Below, one piece after another: positions 5,694-6,774 of a DNA stretch of 6,774 nt; positions within the stretch are counted from its first letter, which is position 1; each line of letters begins with the position of its first letter. Position numbers and translations under genes: made by a program. The notes beneath the pieces were generated by a model, which saw only the letters and a list, made by a program, of their open reading frames with translations, was not told where the DNA came from and made no database searches. The DNA is from CAVPLU01 sp050012535 (GTDB taxonomy: Archaea; Thermoproteota; Bathyarchaeia; 40CM-2-53-6): positions 1-6,774 of the forward strand of contig JBEKGZ010000149.1 of the NCBI GenBank assembly GCA_050012535.1, read 5' to 3'.

Positions 5694-6383
5694 ATGCGTG
5701 TCATTCTCTTTGACATAGACGGTACGCTCCTGCTAAAGCAGAGTACTGATGCGGACGAACTAGAACGCTTCAGACGCGCGATAGCTGATGAGGTGGGTAA
5801 ATCCCCGCCGACTCAGCCTTGGAGGTATGACGGCATGGTGGACCCACAAATCTGCAGACTCCTACTCATCGACGTAGGTCTCAGCGAGAGGGCCGTAGGC
5901 AGACATCTTCAAAGAGTGATCGAACGAGTTGGAGAAATCTACAAGGCAATGGAAAAGCACCCGATTCTAAATGACGGCGTCGGAGAGCTGCTAAAGATAC
6001 TTAGCGCCTCGTCGAAGCATAAGCTTGGCGTTGTCACCGGGAATCTTTCCGTCGTCGCCGAGGAGAAACTGGGTCTCACGGGTATTAGAGCATACTTCGC
6101 TGAGACATTCTATAGCGATGGGTACTTCGATAGACGTGACTTGGTCAGGGAGGCCGTCGATACATGTGTCATGAAGTACCAATTACGCGGCAACGACTCT
6201 GTGATAATCATCGGCGACACCCCACGCGACGTAGAAGCTGCGAAATCCCGCGGCGCCAAGGCAATCGCCATTGCGACGGGGCATTTCTCCGAGGACGACC
6301 TTGTGTCGGCCGGAGCCGACACAGTTTTCCATGACTTGAATCCCCGCATTGATCTGCTCAAAGCCCTTGACTTCGAAATCTGA
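5694..6383 (+). CDS. HAD-superfamily hydrolase, phosphoglycolate phosphatase-like (subfamily IA)
   Basis: A 229-residue soluble hydrolase expected to remove phosphate from a small phosphorylated metabolite such as 2-phosphoglycolate. All catalytic motifs are visible. Motif I is FDIDGTLL (D7 nucleophile, D9 acid/base). Motif II is VVTGN (T115). The motif III lysine is probably K125 in AEEKLG. Motif IV is IIGDTPRD (D175, D179), binding magnesium. An all-helical insert of about 90 residues between motifs I and II forms the class C1 cap. The start is ATG 5694, giving MRVILFDIDG. It has GGTG six bases ahead, matching the archaeal anti-Shine-Dalgarno CACC. GTG 5685 would add three residues and lacks such support. 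The TGN after motif II and the cap size favour the Gph-like group, but substrate specificity is not readable from sequence. Confidence 0.93.
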   Translation: MRVILFDIDGTLLLKQSTDADELERFRRAIADEVGKSPPTQPWRYDGMVDPQICRLLLIDVGLSERAVGRHLQRVIERVGEIYKAMEKHPILNDGVGELLKILSASSKHKLGVVTGNLSVVAEEKLGLTGIRAYFAETFYSDGYFDRRDLVREAVDTCVMKYQLRGNDSVIIIGDTPRDVEAAKSRGAKAIAIATGHFSEDDLVSAGADTVFHDLNPRIDLLKALDFEI

Positions 6384-6473
6384 GTGGCGATCCGATCTCA
6401 GCCCATCGAGTTCTATGGGTCCCTTCAAGGCTTAATGTGATGAAAAGATGCATTTGAAAGAACGTACGAGTTG

Positions 6474-6513
6474 GTTCAAGGCGAGAATGCTGGCTGCGCA
6501 GCGTCGCCTGAAC
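6474..6513 (+). repeat. Stem-loop with 10-bp stem and one bulged A
   Basis: GTTCAAGGCGA (6474-6484) pairs with TCGCCTGAAC (6504-6513), five plus five base pairs separated by one unpaired A. The 19-base loop contains the self-complementary GCTGCGCAGC (6493-6502). There is no T-run, so it is more likely a leader or RNA structure than a terminator. Confidence 0.55.
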
Positions 6514-6516
6514 AGT

Positions 6517-6530
6517 CGACCACGCGGTCG
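6517..6530 (+). repeat. Small G/C-rich hairpin
   Basis: CGACC (6517-6521) and GGTCG (6526-6530) pair perfectly around ACGC. It lies three bases after the larger stem-loop and 30 bases before the TTG start. It is short, so it carries weight only together with its neighbour. Confidence 0.35.
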
Positions 6531-6559
6531 AAGATAGACGATCACCGGGGGCGAAAGGT

Positions 6560-6774
6560 TTGCAGATCCTGCGAGCATTCGAGGGAATAGGAAGAGACGC
6601 CAGACTTCTGCTAGCCTCATCCTTCATAGGAGGCGTAACCTATGCGTTCTATTTTCTGATACTGCCCTTCTACCTGATCTCCGCAGGCTACGATGCGACA
6701 TGGATCGGCATTGCCAATGCAACCTTCGGCGTGTCCATGACCCTATTCATTATCCCGGCGGGAATACTGGCAGA
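6560..6774 (+). CDS. N-terminal part of an MFS transporter (runs off the right edge)
   Basis: The first 71 residues of a membrane transporter. A short cytoplasmic start (QILRAFEGIGRDARLLL) leads into helix 1 at about 16-40 (FIGGVTYAFYFLILPFYLI), then a short outer loop with GYDATWIG, then helix 2 at about 49-70 ending GILA. The next codon begins GA, fitting the AD-R-GRR motif A of the family. The N-terminal pattern, in which a helix is followed by LPFYLxxxGYxxxxIG, is typical of MFS exporters. No ATG or GTG lies in frame between the TGA at 6509-6511 and this point, so TTG 6560 is the best start. GAAAGG just ahead is too close to be a good ribosome binding site, so a start inside the reading (CTG 6569) cannot be excluded. 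Substrate unknown. Confidence 0.72.
   Translation, partial: MQILRAFEGIGRDARLLLASSFIGGVTYAFYFLILPFYLISAGYDATWIGIANATFGVSMTLFIIPAGILA

Larger units (their letters stand above)
6384..6559. other. Spacer with structured leader candidate ahead of the second MFS gene
   Basis: No coding frame of interest is present. The spacer holds a TATA-like GCTTAAT (6430-6436), a ~40-base stem-loop (6474-6513) and a small hairpin (6517-6530). It ends just before the TTG start of the next transporter gene. If transcription starts near 6460, the message would have a leader of about 100 bases containing both hairpins. Confidence 0.4.

Noticed and set aside
6470..6490. GGTTCAAGGC as the T-arm of a tRNA
   Set aside because: No acceptor stem, anticodon arm or D-arm can be assembled around it on either strand.
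6437..6511. GTGATGA (6437-6443) and CTGA (6508-6511) as boxes C and D of a C/D guide RNA
   Set aside because: The flanks of the two boxes do not form the required terminal stem, the spacing is long, and the CTGA is buried in the arm of another stem.

Overview
The window looks like a chromosomal stretch of an archaeon, probably a mesophilic anaerobic or soil/sediment lineage of the TACK group; this is an inference of moderate confidence. Base composition is mixed and close to balanced. Genes are short and closely spaced, with frequent strand changes. GTG/TTG starts are plausible, and promoter-like sites are isolated A/T boxes (for example 5601-5611) rather than paired -35/-10 elements. Remnants of corrinoid methyl-transfer genes fit this setting. 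No rRNA, tRNA or CRISPR array was seen.

Region 1-995 is a graveyard of broken genes. On the minus strand at the left edge is the N-terminal end of a UroD/MtaA-like methyltransferase, which lacks a proper start and is frameshifted. On the plus strand at about 165-460 is a frameshifted fragment that I tentatively read as the N-terminal part of a group II intron-type reverse transcriptase. It is followed directly by the last ~100 codons of a trimethylamine methyltransferase (MttB) family gene, split by a TAA stop. Nothing recognisable lies in 762-995.

Region 996-4196 is about transport. A two-gene minus-strand operon encodes a MacB/LolD-type ABC ATPase and its FtsX/MacB-type permease, coupled by an ATGA overlap. 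Divergent from it is a major facilitator superfamily (MFS) transporter gene, complete except for one frameshift near 3390-3410.

Region 4197-6383 holds small soluble proteins: a 117-residue hypothetical protein with CxC and HxH pairs (minus), a ferritin/rubrerythrin-like four-helix protein (plus), a VOC/glyoxalase-fold protein (minus), and a HAD-family phosphatase of the phosphoglycolate phosphatase type (plus). The divergent spacers 4599-4733 and 5561-5693 contain clear inverted repeats that could be operators or RNA hairpins.

Region 6384-6774 has a ~175-base spacer with a 10-bp bulged stem and a second small hairpin. It is followed by the start of another MFS transporter that runs off the right edge. 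No single pathway links the intact genes. The strongest themes are membrane export, a possible redox or metal-handling protein, and decay of a former methyl-transfer locus.
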